From assembly GCA_965263155.1 (NCBI GenBank), contig OZ253586.1, positions 2,976,001-3,040,000 of the forward strand: a stretch of DNA of 64,000 nucleotides, written 5' to 3'. Source of the DNA: JAAXIE01 sp965263155. GTDB lineage: Bacteria; Chloroflexota; Dehalococcoidia; Lucifugimonadales; JAAXIE01. Under the pieces are notes generated by a model that was not told the DNA's origin, did not search any database, and saw only the letters and a program-made list of their open reading frames with translations. Position 1 is the first letter of the stretch. Every line of letters starts with the position of its first letter. Positions 47,263 to 56,639 of the stretch are shown here, one piece after another. A program made the position numbers and the translations under genes.

Positions 47263-48432
47263 GTGGACGTAGAGGCGATACGCGCTCAGATACCGGCCTG
47301 CCAAAGACTGACCTACCTGAACACTGGATGGCAGGGCCCCTCGCCAAGGGGCGTGGTGGAAGCCGTCATGGAGTGCATGGAATACGAGAGCTTCGACGGC
47401 CCGACCACTCGCGAGGTGTTCGCCGCTGGCAGGCTCCACATGGTGAAGGCCAAGGAGCAGGCGGCCCGGCTCATCAACGCCACTCCTGAGGAAATAGTCC
47501 TTACCTCCAGCACCACCGAGGGGTTGAACATCGTGCTCAACGGGCTGGACTGGAACGAAGGAGACGAGATCATCGTCTGCTCGCTGGAGCACATGTCGGT
47601 GATGGTGCCGTCCCTGATGCTGAACCACCGCTTTGGGGTCCAAGTGAAGGTGCTTCAGTTCGCTTCTGCTGAAGACCACGACTCCATCATGAGTCAGATT
47701 GAGGCGGCGATAACGCCCAAGACCCGCATGGTGTTCTTCTCACACATCCAATACTCCACGGGCCTGCGGATGCCAGCGGAGCGGATACGGGAGCTGACCC
47801 GGCAGCGGGGCATTTTGATGCTGATTGACTCGGCGCAGGGGGCGGGACATATTGCGTTGGACATGCGGGAGCTCGATTGCGAGTTCTACTCTTTCTCCGG
47901 TCAGAAGTGGTTGCTGGGGCCGTCAGGCACTGGCGGGCTTTTCGTTCGCCGAGACATGGTGCCCCAGCTGACGCCCGTGCGCGTATCCAGCCGGTCGACG
48001 TCCTCCCATGATCATCTGGGCAACTACGAGGTAGAGGTGGACTCCATCGAGAAGTTCCCCACTACCAATCCCAGCCATCCCCTATGGGCTGGTTTCGCGG
48101 ATGCGGTGCAGTTCAACTTGAACGCAGGACCAGCCGACATTGAGGAGCGAATTCTCAGTCTCTCCGACGCGTCGAAGCGCCAGTTGTCCGGTGTGCCGGG
48201 AGTACGAGTCACCTCGCCCTTGGAAGGCCCTGGACGCTCCGGGTTGGTCACCTTCACCGTCGAAGGGGCGGAACCGCCACAGGTCGTCGACAGGATGTGG
48301 GAGGAACACAACATCGTGTGTCGCCAAGTGAGCTACCCACCTGCGGTACGTCTCTCCTTCTCCTTCTTCAACACCGTGGAGGAGGTGGACAAGGCTACGG
48401 CGGCTGTCGGCGAGATAGCGAAGTCGCCGTAG
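47263..48432 (+). CDS. Class V aminotransferase (cysteine desulfurase-like)
   Basis: About 390 residues. PLP Lys in FSGQKWLLGPSGTG, Asp in LIDSAQGAG, substrate region YLNTGWQGPSP. Related to isopenicillin-N epimerase-like and CsdA-like enzymes. GTG 47263 follows GGAGGT at seven bases and is preferred to GTG 47254. Substrate unknown. Confidence 0.88.
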   Translation: MDVEAIRAQIPACQRLTYLNTGWQGPSPRGVVEAVMECMEYESFDGPTTREVFAAGRLHMVKAKEQAARLINATPEEIVLTSSTTEGLNIVLNGLDWNEGDEIIVCSLEHMSVMVPSLMLNHRFGVQVKVLQFASAEDHDSIMSQIEAAITPKTRMVFFSHIQYSTGLRMPAERIRELTRQRGILMLIDSAQGAGHIALDMRELDCEFYSFSGQKWLLGPSGTGGLFVRRDMVPQLTPVRVSSRSTSSHDHLGNYEVEVDSIEKFPTTNPSHPLWAGFADAVQFNLNAGPADIEERILSLSDASKRQLSGVPGVRVTSPLEGPGRSGLVTFTVEGAEPPQVVDRMWEEHNIVCRQVSYPPAVRLSFSFFNTVEEVDKATAAVGEIAKSP

Positions 48433-48441
48433 CAGGCGGAC

Positions 48442-48876
48442 GTGAACGCGACTACTGTCAAGCTGGTAGAGACCGCCTCGGAGATGGAGGCGGCCAAGGC
48501 CATCCGTATCCGTGTGTTCGTGCATGAGCAGGGTGTGCCCATGGAGGAGGAGATGGATGAGGCCGATGCTGACGCCATCCATGCCCTTGCCCTGCTGGGG
48601 ACGTTGCCGGTGGGCACTGGCCGCCTGCTGATCTTGCCCGATGGCGAGGCGCAGATCGGACGCATGGCAGTGGACCTGCCCCACCGACGCCAGCGCGTCG
48701 GCGCCCTCATCATGGAACGCTTGGAGCAGGAAGCCCGCCGGCTGGGTCTCACCCAAGCCATGCTCCACGCCCAGACCTACGTGAAGGCCTTCTACGCCCG
48801 ACACGGTTACGCGGAGGAAGGCAACCTCTTCATGGAAGCGGGGATCGAGCACATCTCGATGCGGAAGACGCTGTGA
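48442..48876 (+). CDS. GNAT-family acetyltransferase
   Basis: 144 residues, GTG start ten bases after the aminotransferase stop. ElaA-like layout: IRIRVFVHEQGVP, RMAVDLPHRRQRVGALIM (the acetyl-CoA loop), then FYARHGY. Likely co-transcribed with the aminotransferase. Confidence 0.87.
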   Translation: MNATTVKLVETASEMEAAKAIRIRVFVHEQGVPMEEEMDEADADAIHALALLGTLPVGTGRLLILPDGEAQIGRMAVDLPHRRQRVGALIMERLEQEARRLGLTQAMLHAQTYVKAFYARHGYAEEGNLFMEAGIEHISMRKTL

Positions 48877-48913
48877 GTCTCATGGGAAATCTTGCAAGAT
48901 TTCCCATGAGACT
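48876..48913 (+). terminator. Perfect 18-bp hairpin terminator
   Basis: AGTCTCATGGGAAATCTT and its exact complement, two-base loop, then TTTTC. The stem begins at the last base of the acetyltransferase stop codon. Confidence 0.92.
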
Positions 48914-48978
48914 TTTTCACAATTACGGATTTGATGCTCCCGGTAGGTGAAAAGGTCCCTCTTGTGACAACCTAGCTC

Positions 48979-49007
48979 TTGACATATGTGGGGTGGCAAA
49001 GGACAAT
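48979..49007 (+). promoter_or_regulatory. Sigma-70-type promoter of pyrG
   Basis: TTGACA, 17 bases, GACAAT. A leader of about 130 bases follows before the CTP synthase. Confidence 0.55.
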
Positions 49008-49140
49008 GGCAAAGCCTTGACTAAAGGCATGCGCACTTTAGAGCCTTCCACAGAGCCCCGATCTTTCTCTCTGGATACGCGGCCAATCTAACTTGTTATC
49101 CTCTGGAATCTGCATCCTATAGTGTGGGCGTGTCGGCCTG

Positions 49141-50775
49141 ATAACTGCCACTAAATACGTTTTCGTTACCGGTGGCGTCGTGAGCTCCATTGGGAAGGGC
49201 ATTACTGTCGCCTCTATCGGCCGTATCCTCAAGAACCGCAACATCTCCGTATCGGTCATGAAGCTCGACCCCTACCTCAACGTTGACCCAGGCACCATGT
49301 CCCCTTACCAACATGGGGAGGTGTTCGTTACCCGCGACGGGGGGGAAACGGACATGGACTTGGGTCACTACGAGCGCTTTATCGATTTGGAGCTCACCCG
49401 GTCGTCCAATCTGACGGCCGGGCAGGTGTATAGCTCGGTGCTGGCGCATGAGAGGCGGGGCGATTTCCTAGGGGGCACCATTCAGGCTGTGCCCCACGTG
49501 ACCAACGACATCAAGGAGCGTATCTTCGCCCTAGCCGAAGAGACGGGGGCAAGCGTCATAGTAGTGGAGGTGGGAGGCACCGTCGGCGACATCGAAGGCC
49601 AGCCCTTCCTAGAATCCATCCGGCAGATGCGCAACGACGTGGGTCGCGAAAACGTCTTCTATATCCACCTTACCCTGCTCCCCTACATTGCCGCCACTGG
49701 CGAGCTCAAGACCAAGCCTACGCAACACAGTGTGCGCGACCTGCGCGCCAGTGGCATACAGCCCGACGCGATCTTGTGTCGTAGCGACCACGAGGTCCCG
49801 CAGTCTATCAAGGAGAAGCTTTCTCTGTTCTGTGACGTCAAGGTGCCAGCAGTCATACCTCTGTTGACCGTGGATAACGTCTATGCTGTCCCCCTTATCT
49901 TGGAAGAATCGGGGTTGGGCGACCTGTTGTGCGAGTCGCTGGACCTTCCGCGTAGCGTTTGCGACTTCACTGATTGGGCAGAGATGGTCCGTCGAATGGA
50001 GTCATCCAAGGCTAGCGTACCCATCGCCTTGGTGGGCAAGTATGTGGAGTTGCCCGATTCCTATATCTCGGTAAAGGAAGCACTGAAACACGCTGGACTG
50101 CATCACGACCGCAACATAGAAATCCAGTGGGTCCACTCGGAGGAGTTGGACCAAGTAGGGGCTGAGCGACTGCTCAGCAAAGCCTGTGGCATCGTTATAC
50201 CCGGCGGGTTCGGCTCCCGTGGCACCGACGGGATGATTGAAGCGGCCCGCTACGCACGGGAGAACCGCATTCCCTACCTAGGCCTCTGCTTGGGGATGCA
50301 AATCATGGCGATCGAGTACGCTCGGCATTGCGGGCACTTCGAGGGGGCCAACTCCTCGGAGTTCGATCCTGACACTCCTTATCCCATTATCGATTTGTTG
50401 CCTGAGCAGCGCTCGGTGCGAGATATGGGCGGGAGCATGCGCCTTGGTCTATATCCCTGTCGCATCATGCAGGACAGCCTTGCGGCACGGGCTTACTGTG
50501 CCGAGGAGACGATGGAGCGGCACCGCCATCGCTACGAGTTCAACAATGCCTATCGCGAGTCGCTGGAGAGCGCAGGGCTGGTTGCCAGCGGGATTTCACC
50601 CGATGGCAAGCTGGTGGAGATCGCCGAGGTCAAGGACCACCCCTTTATGTTGGGTGTGCAGTTCCATCCCGAGTTCCTCTCGCGCCCCGACCGTCCCCAT
50701 CCGCTGTTCCACGAGTTCATTGGCGCGGCCAAGAACACGCTGCGAGAAGGCGCCCAGCCCCAGCTTCCACTTTAA
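49141..50775 (+). CDS. pyrG: CTP synthase
   Basis: Makes CTP from UTP, ATP and glutamine. Amidoligase domain: TKYVFVTGGVVSSIGKGI (P-loop), YLNVDPGTM, EVGGTVGDIE. Glutaminase domain: LGLCLGMQIM (Cys nucleophile) and VQFHPEF (His/Glu). Homology begins at ATA 49141 (ATA-ACT-GCC-ACT-AAA-TAC) with no ATG, GTG or TTG in frame before the P-loop; CTG lies just before at 49138. The GTG at 49180 would delete the first strand and the VTGG of the P-loop region, so a non-standard start (CTG or ATA) is likely. Length 544 residues, as usual. Confidence 0.95.
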   Translation: MTATKYVFVTGGVVSSIGKGITVASIGRILKNRNISVSVMKLDPYLNVDPGTMSPYQHGEVFVTRDGGETDMDLGHYERFIDLELTRSSNLTAGQVYSSVLAHERRGDFLGGTIQAVPHVTNDIKERIFALAEETGASVIVVEVGGTVGDIEGQPFLESIRQMRNDVGRENVFYIHLTLLPYIAATGELKTKPTQHSVRDLRASGIQPDAILCRSDHEVPQSIKEKLSLFCDVKVPAVIPLLTVDNVYAVPLILEESGLGDLLCESLDLPRSVCDFTDWAEMVRRMESSKASVPIALVGKYVELPDSYISVKEALKHAGLHHDRNIEIQWVHSEELDQVGAERLLSKACGIVIPGGFGSRGTDGMIEAARYARENRIPYLGLCLGMQIMAIEYARHCGHFEGANSSEFDPDTPYPIIDLLPEQRSVRDMGGSMRLGLYPCRIMQDSLAARAYCAEETMERHRHRYEFNNAYRESLESAGLVASGISPDGKLVEIAEVKDHPFMLGVQFHPEFLSRPDRPHPLFHEFIGAAKNTLREGAQPQLPL

Positions 50776-50785
50776 TTGTTGATAT

Positions 50786-50830
50786 GCGTGGGACTGATGA
50801 GCGTGGGACTAGTGAGCGTGGGACTAATAA
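50786..50830 (+). repeat. Tandem 15-bp repeat, three copies
   Basis: GCGTGGGACTGATGA, GCGTGGGACTAGTGA and GCGTGGGACTAATAA directly after one another, between pyrG and the transaldolase. Only the last four or five bases vary. Confidence 0.85.
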
Positions 50831-50918
50831 CCCCGGGATGAGAGCGAGAAGCTGCAACTTGACACTAGGCCGGGTGACCATTCCTTTGAGAGGCGCATTT
50901 TGAGAAGAGGTGGAGAGA

Positions 50919-51575
50919 GTGGAGATTTTCCTCGATACCGCTAACCTCGAGGAGATTCGTCGTGGGGCCCGATTGGGAGTGGTGCGTGGGGTTACTACCA
51001 ATCCGTCGCTGGCTGCCAAGGAGGGCATTGGCACTGCTGGCAGCTACAAAGAGGCGGTCCAGGAGATCGCCGCCATCATACCCGGTCCCATCTCCATTGA
51101 GGTCGTCACCCAAGATGTGGAGCGAATGGTGACTGAGGGACGGGAGATAGCAGGCTGGATCGACAACCCATGGGTCAAGATACCCAGCACGGAGGCCGGT
51201 TTCGAGGCCATCTCCGTACTGGCAAAAGAAGGCATACGTATCAACCAGACCCTCTGCTTCTCCCTGAATCAGGCGCTGCTGGGTGCCCAAGCCGGCTCAA
51301 CAGTGATCAGCCCCTTCGTCGGCAGACTGGACGACATAGGCCATGAAGGCATGGATTTAGTTTCCGATATTGTCTCCATGTTTCGATACTACGAACTGCC
51401 GACCAAGGTGATGGCGGCCAGCATCCGCCACCCGCAGCACTGCGTGATGGCGGCCAAGGCGGGCGCTCACATAAGCACGGTGCCCTACGGAGTTTTAATG
51501 CAGATGACGAAACACCCCCTCACGGATGCGGGGGTGACGCGCTTTACCGAAGACTGGCGCAAGGCCACAAAGTGA
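50919..51575 (+). CDS. tal: Transaldolase (FSA/TalC type)
   Basis: 218 residues, the short transaldolase family. MEIFLDTANLEEIR opens it; GVTTNPSLAAKEG; the Schiff-base Lys is in WVKIPST near residue 87; LCFSLNQALLGAQAG and SPFVGRLDDIG follow. Transfers dihydroxyacetone units in the pentose phosphate pathway. GTG 50919 with GAGGT seven bases upstream is preferred to GTG 50910. Confidence 0.93.
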   Translation: MEIFLDTANLEEIRRGARLGVVRGVTTNPSLAAKEGIGTAGSYKEAVQEIAAIIPGPISIEVVTQDVERMVTEGREIAGWIDNPWVKIPSTEAGFEAISVLAKEGIRINQTLCFSLNQALLGAQAGSTVISPFVGRLDDIGHEGMDLVSDIVSMFRYYELPTKVMAASIRHPQHCVMAAKAGAHISTVPYGVLMQMTKHPLTDAGVTRFTEDWRKATK

Positions 51576-51660
51576 ACACAACAACGGGCCTCTACTGGCT
51601 CGCAAGCGACCCTTACACGGGTGCTAAAGGCCCTTAGGTGATAAGGAAAGGGGTGACCCG

Positions 51661-52947
51661 GTGGCTACACAAACCATAATTCATGTCGCGGACCTAGACG
51701 GCAAGACCAAGGACGAGTTGATCGTCCTTGCCAGCGATCTAGGTCTGGAGAACGGGACCGCCCTAACTTCTCTGCGGCGCGAGGACGTGTTGCAGAAGGT
51801 TATGCAGTCCTGTTCCGACCATCATGGCTTGATGGCTGGCGGCGTGCTGGAAATCATGAACGAGGGCTACGGCTTTCTGCGTCAGAACATAATTCGCCCA
51901 GGCTCCGGAGACGTATATATCTCCCAGTCGCAGATACGGCGTTTCTCCCTGCGCACCGGCGACGCGGTGTCGGGGCTGGTGCGCCCGCCCAAGGAGGGCG
52001 AGCGCTACTACGGCTTGGTAAAGGTGGAGTCCGTCAATGACCTCGACCCTGACAACTCCCGCTCTCGCGTCAGCTTCGATAACCTCACGCCCATCTTCCC
52101 CGACCAGCAAATCAAGTTGGAGCTGTCGCCCGACAACCTGACTACCCGTATGATCGACCTGTTTTCGCCCATCGGCTTGGGGCAGAGGGGCCTCATCGTC
52201 TCCCCACCGAAGGCGGGCAAGACCACGGTGCTGAAGCACATCGCCCGAGGCGCCACCGTAAGCTGCCCCGATGCCCACCTCATGGTGGCTCTCATCGGTG
52301 AACGCCCTGAGGAAGTGACGGACATGCGCCGTTCAATCCGTGGCGAGGTCTTCGGCTCCACCTTCGACGAGAATGCGGAGTCCCAGTGTAGGGTGGGCGA
52401 GCTTGCCTTGGAGCGGGCCAAGCGATTGGTGGAGGCTGGGCGCGACGTCATCATCCTCCTCGACAGCATCACCCGCTTCACACGGGCTTATAACCTCGCG
52501 GCCCCCACCACCGGGCGCACTCTTTCCGGTGGCATAGACCCCGGCGCGCTTTATCCCGCCAAGCGTTTCTTCGGCGCCGCCCGTAACGTGGAGGAAGGTG
52601 GCAGCCTCACCATCATCGCCAACTGCCTCGTCGATACCGGTAGCCGGATGGATGAGGTGATTTACGAGGAGTTCAAGGGCACCGGCAACATGGAGTTGCA
52701 CCTAGAGCGCAAGCTGGCCGAAAGGCGCATCTTCCCTGCCATCGACATCCAGCGCAGCGGCACCCGGCGCGAGGAGCTCTTCTTCGATGATGCCACCATG
52801 AAGAACATCTTTCTCCTGCGCCGTATGATTGGCCTCGTCGCCACCGACCATGTGAACGCCGCCGACGCCACCGAAAAGATCCTGGAGCGACTGACTCACC
52901 ATCGCACCAACGCCGAGTTCCTAGCCAACCTCAGCAAGCAGTCCTAA
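51661..52947 (+). CDS. rho: Transcription termination factor Rho
   Basis: 428 residues, GTG start after AGGGGTGA. Primary RNA-binding domain with GVLEIMNEGYGFLR; P-loop PPKAGKTTVLKHIA near residue 180; Walker B VIILLDSITRFTRAYN; GERPEEVTDM and the GSRMDEVIYEEFKGTGNMEL R-loop. Hexameric RNA-dependent ATPase that ends transcripts lacking hairpins. Confidence 0.97.
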   Translation: MATQTIIHVADLDGKTKDELIVLASDLGLENGTALTSLRREDVLQKVMQSCSDHHGLMAGGVLEIMNEGYGFLRQNIIRPGSGDVYISQSQIRRFSLRTGDAVSGLVRPPKEGERYYGLVKVESVNDLDPDNSRSRVSFDNLTPIFPDQQIKLELSPDNLTTRMIDLFSPIGLGQRGLIVSPPKAGKTTVLKHIARGATVSCPDAHLMVALIGERPEEVTDMRRSIRGEVFGSTFDENAESQCRVGELALERAKRLVEAGRDVIILLDSITRFTRAYNLAAPTTGRTLSGGIDPGALYPAKRFFGAARNVEEGGSLTIIANCLVDTGSRMDEVIYEEFKGTGNMELHLERKLAERRIFPAIDIQRSGTRREELFFDDATMKNIFLLRRMIGLVATDHVNAADATEKILERLTHHRTNAEFLANLSKQS

Positions 52948-52998
52948 GCCCCCCCTTGGCACCTCTGCAGGCTTGGGGCTGCGCTACAGGAGGAGACC

Positions 52999-55320
52999 TT
53001 GGCCCAACCTTACATCGGCATGCCTATAACCCGGAAAGAGGACGTCCGGTTTCTCACCGGCCGGGCCACCTATACCGACGACTTCAAGGCGCAGCACCTG
53101 CTGCACGCCGCCATCCTACGCAGCCCCCACCCTCACGCCAACGTCCGCTCCATCGACGTGTCCGAGGCACGGGAGATGCCCGGAGTGGTGGGCGTCTTCA
53201 CCTACAAGGACGTGGAAGCCATCCTTCAGCCACTCCCCATCCCGCTGCGGTTGGCCCCGCTGCCTGGCATTGAGCGGTTCCTGCAATACCCCATGGCCCG
53301 CGACAAGGTGCGCCATGTGGGCGAGCCTGTAGCCGTCGTAGTAGCCGACAGCCGTTACACCGCCGAGGATGCCTTGGATGCGATACAGGTGGACTACGAG
53401 CCTCTGCCCCCTGTGGTGGATGTGCGCCAGTCCCTCACCGGCGAGTCGCTGCTGCACCAAGAGCACGGCACCAACGTGGCTGCCGAATATACGGTGGGGT
53501 TCGGCGACGTGGACGCGGTGTTCCGCGACGCCGAATACACCCGTCGCGAGGAGTTCCGCTGCCACCGTCACACCGGTGTACCCATGGAGACCCGCGGCCT
53601 GCTGGCCTCCTATGATCCGGGCAGAGAAGAGCTTACGGTATGGGGCGAGACTAAGGTGCCCCACTTCAACCGTGGCGTGCTGGCCTCGCTGCTACAGATG
53701 CCTGAGCACCGCATCCACTTCATCGAGGGCGACGTGGGCGGAGGCTTCGGCATCACGGGCGAGTTCTACCCCGAAGACTTCATAATCCCCTTCGCCTCCA
53801 TTCAACTGGGCCGGCCCATCAAGTGGATTGAGGACCGCCGCGAGCACATGATTTCAGCCAACCACTCTAGGGAGCATGTTTGCGAGTTGGAAATCGCCGC
53901 CCGGCGCGACGGCACTTTCCTCGCCATGCGGGCCAAGGTCTATGGCGACGTGGGTGGCTACGTGCGTACCCATGGTGGCTTGGTTACCTCCGGCACCGCC
54001 GTGGGGCTGACAGGCCCCTATCGCATCGCCAGCTTCGATTGCCAGTTCTTCTGCATGCTCACCAACAAGACGGGCATGGGCACCCTGCGCGCTCCCGGCA
54101 GCTACGAGGCCGCCTTCTTCCGCGAGAGGCTGGTGGACATGGTGGCCGAAGACTTGGACATCGATCCCGCTGAGTTGCGCATGAAGAACCTCATCCCGGC
54201 CTCAGACATGCCCTACCGCGTTGGCGTGGTGCGCCCCGAGTTCCCTCCCATGGAATATGACAGCGGTGACTATCCCACCGGACTAGCCCGCACCTTGGAA
54301 GCCATCGACTACGAGCATGTCAAAGAACTACAGGGCAAGTTGGTCGAGGGCAAGTACCACGGCATCGGCATCGCCAGCTTCGTCAAGAGCACTGGTGCCG
54401 GGCCGCCCTATGAAGGCGCCCGGGTGCGGGTCACCGAGGGCGATCAGGTCGCCGTATACCTCGGCATCGCCACAATGGGCCAAGGCCACGAGACCAGCAT
54501 GGCCCAGATATGCGCCGACGGCCTAGGCGTGCCCTTGGATTACGTCACCATCTATCACGGTGACACCGACTTGATGCCCACCGGCGGAGGCACCTATGCC
54601 GACCGCGGCACGGTACTGGCAGGCAGCGCCGTCCTCATGGCCTCGCAAGAGATGCGACAGAAGGTCCTGAGCATCGCCGCTGGCTACTTGGACGTGGACC
54701 CCATTGAACTGGAGTTCGTGCAGGGCCAAGTCCGCCGTGTAGGATCCACCATCGAGGGGCCTCTGCTCGACTTGGGGCAGGTGCTCGAGCTTGCCTCCCC
54801 TACTAGCCGCTACAACCAAGGCGAAATGGGCTTGGACGTCACCACCTACTTCAAGCTGCCCAACACACCCTACGCCTACGGCAACCATGCAACCCACGTA
54901 GCCATCGACGCCGAGACGGGTCAGATGGACATCCTCCGCTACATCGTGGTGGAGGATGTGGGGACAGTCATAAATCCGCTGCTGGCCACGGGGCAGGCAG
55001 TAGGCTCGGCGGTCCAAGGCATCGGCGGCACCGTCCTCGAAGACCTAGCCTACGACCAAGCAGGCCAGCCGCTGGCCACCACCCTCATGGACTACCTGCT
55101 GCCCACAGCTATGGACGTCCCCAACGTGGAGACAGTGCACATCAACCTAGCCCCCTCGCCCCTGAACCCCCTCGGAGCCAAGGGCGCCGGCCAAGGAGGC
55201 ATCGTCGCCCCCGGCGCCGCCCTCGGCAACGCCGTCTCCCATGCCTTAGCCTCCTTCGGCGTGCAGGTTCGCGACCTCCCCCTCAGCCCCGACCACATCC
55301 GGCGCCTGATTCGGGGGTAA
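52999..55320 (+). CDS. Xanthine dehydrogenase-family molybdopterin-binding subunit
   Basis: 773 residues, TTG start after AGGAGGAGACC. CoxL/aldehyde-oxidase-type large subunit: YTDDFKAQHLLHAAILRSPH, FIEGDVGGGFGITGEFYPED, GTLRAPGSYEAAF, and C-terminal LNPLGAKGAGQGG. The last motif normally reads KGxGE, with Glu as catalytic base; here it is Gln. No FAD or 2Fe-2S subunits are adjacent, so partners must be elsewhere. Hydroxylates an aromatic or aldehyde carbon if active. Confidence 0.9.
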   Translation: MAQPYIGMPITRKEDVRFLTGRATYTDDFKAQHLLHAAILRSPHPHANVRSIDVSEAREMPGVVGVFTYKDVEAILQPLPIPLRLAPLPGIERFLQYPMARDKVRHVGEPVAVVVADSRYTAEDALDAIQVDYEPLPPVVDVRQSLTGESLLHQEHGTNVAAEYTVGFGDVDAVFRDAEYTRREEFRCHRHTGVPMETRGLLASYDPGREELTVWGETKVPHFNRGVLASLLQMPEHRIHFIEGDVGGGFGITGEFYPEDFIIPFASIQLGRPIKWIEDRREHMISANHSREHVCELEIAARRDGTFLAMRAKVYGDVGGYVRTHGGLVTSGTAVGLTGPYRIASFDCQFFCMLTNKTGMGTLRAPGSYEAAFFRERLVDMVAEDLDIDPAELRMKNLIPASDMPYRVGVVRPEFPPMEYDSGDYPTGLARTLEAIDYEHVKELQGKLVEGKYHGIGIASFVKSTGAGPPYEGARVRVTEGDQVAVYLGIATMGQGHETSMAQICADGLGVPLDYVTIYHGDTDLMPTGGGTYADRGTVLAGSAVLMASQEMRQKVLSIAAGYLDVDPIELEFVQGQVRRVGSTIEGPLLDLGQVLELASPTSRYNQGEMGLDVTTYFKLPNTPYAYGNHATHVAIDAETGQMDILRYIVVEDVGTVINPLLATGQAVGSAVQGIGGTVLEDLAYDQAGQPLATTLMDYLLPTAMDVPNVETVHINLAPSPLNPLGAKGAGQGGIVAPGAALGNAVSHALASFGVQVRDLPLSPDHIRRLIRG

Positions 55321-55393
55321 AGCAAGTCGTCGAAAACGCACGGACAGCGTCATGAGCCAAAATAAGGGCGTCCCCCCAACGCTCACCGTTGGT

Positions 55394-55684
55394 TCATGTG
55401 CTGGAGTCGACGAGAATCTCGATGCTGGTGGTGTCGGTGGAGCTACGAGCCACGTCCAAGTCATGCATACGCTGGAGGTTCAGCCAGAATTCGGGAGTCA
55501 TTCCCAACGCCTGACCGATTCTCAGAGCGGTGTCCGCCGTGATGGACCTGCGACAGTGCACGATGTCATGGATGCGTACCGGGGGCACCCCAATCGCCTT
55601 GGCCAGTCGGTACGGACTGATGCCGAGTTCTGCCAGTATTTCCGCCAAGTGTTCCCCCGGATGAACCGGCAAGGCCGTGGTCAT
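55394..55684 (-). CDS. higA: HigA-type antitoxin
   Basis: 96 residues from MTTALPVHPGEHLAEILAEL; GAGGAG upstream. XRE helix-turn-helix (SPYRLAKAIGVPPVRIHDIV, MTPEFWLNLQ), the HigA/VapI layout. It follows the toxin gene by 11 bases, the usual toxin-first order. Confidence 0.92.
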   Translation of the reverse strand: MTTALPVHPGEHLAEILAELGISPYRLAKAIGVPPVRIHDIVHCRRSITADTALRIGQALGMTPEFWLNLQRMHDLDVARSSTDTTSIEILVDSST

Positions 55685-55695
55685 TGCGTTTCTCC

Positions 55696-55977
55696 TCAAT
55701 GATAGTCGGTGATTTCTATCTCCATGGCGCCTTGGTCTGTCCAGATAAAGCAGACACGCCACTGGTCGTTGATGCGGACGCTGTGCTGGCCTGTCCGATC
55801 TCCTCGCAGTGCTTCCAGCCTATGAGAGGGCGGTATCATCAGGTCACTCAACCTCGTCGCCGCCACGACACGCTGCAACCTCATTCGGGCCCGTCTCTGG
55901 ATGTCCGATGGAAGGTGACGGACCAACTGTCCACTGAAGAGCCGCTCAGCGTCATCGTCCCTGAAGCGGTCCATCAC
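55696..55977 (-). CDS. higB: HigB-type mRNA interferase toxin
   Basis: 93 residues, RelE fold: FRDDDAERLF, PPSHRLEALRGDRTGQHSVR, INDQWRVCFIW and ITDYH at the end, matching HigB toxins that cleave mRNA on the ribosome. Intact. Confidence 0.92.
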   Translation of the reverse strand: MMDRFRDDDAERLFSGQLVRHLPSDIQRRARMRLQRVVAATRLSDLMIPPSHRLEALRGDRTGQHSVRINDQWRVCFIWTDQGAMEIEITDYH

Positions 55978-55983
55978 ACTTGA

Positions 55984-56004
55984 TATTAACGTGTGCCGTT
56001 AATA
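55984..56004. promoter_or_regulatory. Palindromic operator upstream of higBA
   Basis: TATTAACG and CGTTAATA, separated by five bases, directly before the higB start. Likely HigA-binding site and between divergent ridA and higBA promoters. Confidence 0.65.
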
Positions 56005-56044
56005 ATTGCAAAGGTAAAGGACTCGAAAGAAGCAGAGGCCAAAC

Positions 56045-56512
56045 ATGACGCTAGTTGAAACCAAGCTGGCAGAACTCGGATACGAACTCCCCCAGCCTCC
56101 CGACCCAATAGGCACGTACCTGCCAGTGACCCGCAGCGGCAACATCATGTGGATGGCAGGAGTGGGCTCGCGTCGCGCCAACGGCGAGCACATAGCCGGC
56201 AAGCTGGGCGCAGACCTCACCCTCGAGCAGGGCTACGAAGCCGCCCGTTGGGCCGCGCTGAACCTGCTGGCTCGCATGAAAGCGGAACTCGGCGACCTCG
56301 ACCGCGTCACCCGCATCCTGAAAGTGGTCGGCATGGTCAACAGCGACCCCGCCTTTACCGATCAAGCCGCTGTGGTCGACGGCGCATCCGACCTCTTCGT
56401 CGCCCTCTATGGCGAACGGGGACAGCACGCCCGCTCCGCCCCCGGCATGGCCGTCCTCCCAAGCAACACCGCCGTCATCTGCGACTGCGTCATCGAGGTC
56501 GATGGAGCATAA
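56045..56512 (+). CDS. RidA-family protein
   Basis: 155 residues. YLPVTRSGNIMWMAGVGSRR, GAALNLLARMKAELGDLDRV-like helix and a C-terminal SNTAVICDCVIEVDG match the RidA/YjgF fold, which deaminates reactive enamine/imine intermediates. Longer variant with an N-terminal helix. Divergent from higBA. Confidence 0.88.
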   Translation: MTLVETKLAELGYELPQPPDPIGTYLPVTRSGNIMWMAGVGSRRANGEHIAGKLGADLTLEQGYEAARWAALNLLARMKAELGDLDRVTRILKVVGMVNSDPAFTDQAAVVDGASDLFVALYGERGQHARSAPGMAVLPSNTAVICDCVIEVDGA

Positions 56513-56639
56513 CGCAGCCACAGCAGCGAATGGACCGGCAGCGCACGTACGAACTTCGCGTTCACCCAGTTCGCCTTCAGCCAGAGGACTAAGCGGAGGT
56601 CACACCTCTCTCCAGTTGGCTCTGGGATGCCAGAGAGAC

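Noticed and set aside
48082..48852. 256-codon minus-strand frame opposite the aminotransferase and acetyltransferase
   Set aside because: Antisense shadow spanning two clear genes.
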